Part shown: piece after piece, positions 42,259-42,361 of the stretch | How the letters are laid out: the number at the start of each line of letters is the position of its first letter | Position numbering within the stretch: position 1 is the first letter of the stretch | Assembly: GCA_012521015.1 (NCBI GenBank) | Contig: JAAYNE010000017.1 | Location: 1-42,361, forward strand | DNA length: 42,361 bases | Direction of reading: 5' to 3' | Source: Clostridiaceae bacterium | GTDB lineage: Bacteria; Bacillota; Clostridia; Saccharofermentanales; DTU023 | The notes under the pieces: model-generated | The model's input: the letters and a program-made list of their open reading frames with translations, nothing else | What the model was told of the DNA's origin: nothing | Databases searched by the model: none | Translations under genes and position numbers: made by a program

Positions 42259-42361
42259 TTAATCAATCTCAGATTTTGACGCCCACAGAAAGCCTCTGCG
42301 CTGCAGCTCAGAAACTTGGTAGATGTCAAATATTGTATCTACATGTCCCATAGATTGGTAA
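42259..42361 (-). CDS. partial gene running off the window end (C terminus only)
   Basis: On the minus strand a frame is open from the window edge for 33 codons to TAA at 42259-42261. It contains GHVDTIFDIYQVSELQRRGF and ends KSEID. The local base composition is richer in G+C than the intergenic DNA beside it, as expected for coding sequence, and the other two frames are full of stops. I do not recognise the family from this fragment. It would lie upstream of Gfo/Idh copy 3 on the same strand. Confidence 0.5.
   Translation of the reverse strand, partial: YQSMGHVDTIFDIYQVSELQRRGFLWASKSEID

Noticed and set aside
1..42361. CRISPR arrays, insertion sequences or prophage genes
   Set aside because: No regularly spaced repeats, transposase motifs or phage proteins were found; repeats present are short and isolated.

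Overview
The window is AT-rich DNA from a low-GC, Gram-positive-type bacterium, most likely an anaerobic or aerotolerant member of the Clostridia (phylum Bacillota). The support is strong AGGAGG-type ribosome sites, lipoprotein signal peptides, and Bacillota-type families: a YhaQ/YhaP-like ABC pair, DUF3842, DUF3048/YerB, DUF503 and an Aquifex-type aconitase. I cannot name the species. All family assignments come from reading motifs; no database search was run.

Layout. 1-2.2 kb: tRNA-Val, inorganic pyrophosphatase (ppa) behind a 5' UTR hairpin, a membrane-anchored J-domain protein, and the wreck of a dps gene. 2.4-7.1 kb: an aromatic-acid-exporter-like membrane protein, an ABC-2 exporter pair, a DMT permease and a small CxxC (DUF1858) protein. 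7.3-11.1 kb: a minus-strand cluster DUF3842-larE-larB-larC, which makes the nickel-pincer cofactor; no larA lies in the window. 11.4-17.2 kb: superoxide dismutase; citrate synthase with DUF503, divergent from an aconitase that has no standard start codon; yjbQ; a cyclophilin. 17.5-20.5 kb: a copper operon, copA with a copZ-like domain fused in frame plus csoR. 20.9-25.6 kb: a CapA lipoprotein, lipoate ligase, a DUF3048 lipoprotein and an FAH-family hydrolase. 25.9-30.9 kb: a PCMT-like methyltransferase, a membrane diguanylate cyclase, a flavodoxin-marR operon with a perfect operator palindrome, and dihydrolipoyl dehydrogenase.

31-42.4 kb is a sugar-metabolism region in visible decay. It holds three intact Gfo/Idh/MocA dehydrogenases, a xylose-isomerase-like TIM-barrel protein and an AEC transporter. 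Between them lie remnants of a sugar O-acetyltransferase, a PHP-domain gene, a fourth Gfo/Idh gene (deleted between short direct repeats) and an aldose 1-epimerase. In the middle sits a 994-residue membrane protein joining a subtilisin-like protease, a von Willebrand A domain, a transmembrane helix and a cytoplasmic zinc ribbon.

How the parts work together. Citrate synthase and aconitase form the start of the oxidative citrate branch. lplA and the dihydrolipoyl dehydrogenase point to lipoyl-dependent complexes encoded elsewhere. copA/copZ/csoR is a complete copper-efflux circuit. SodA, DUF1858, the flavodoxin and the lost dps suggest an anaerobe coping with oxygen. The most notable observations are the internal ribosome site that could release free CopZ from the copA message, the non-AUG aconitase start, the copied natB-like start site inside a hairpin loop, the protease-VWA-zinc-ribbon protein, and the promoter/operator shared by a live and a dead Gfo/Idh gene.
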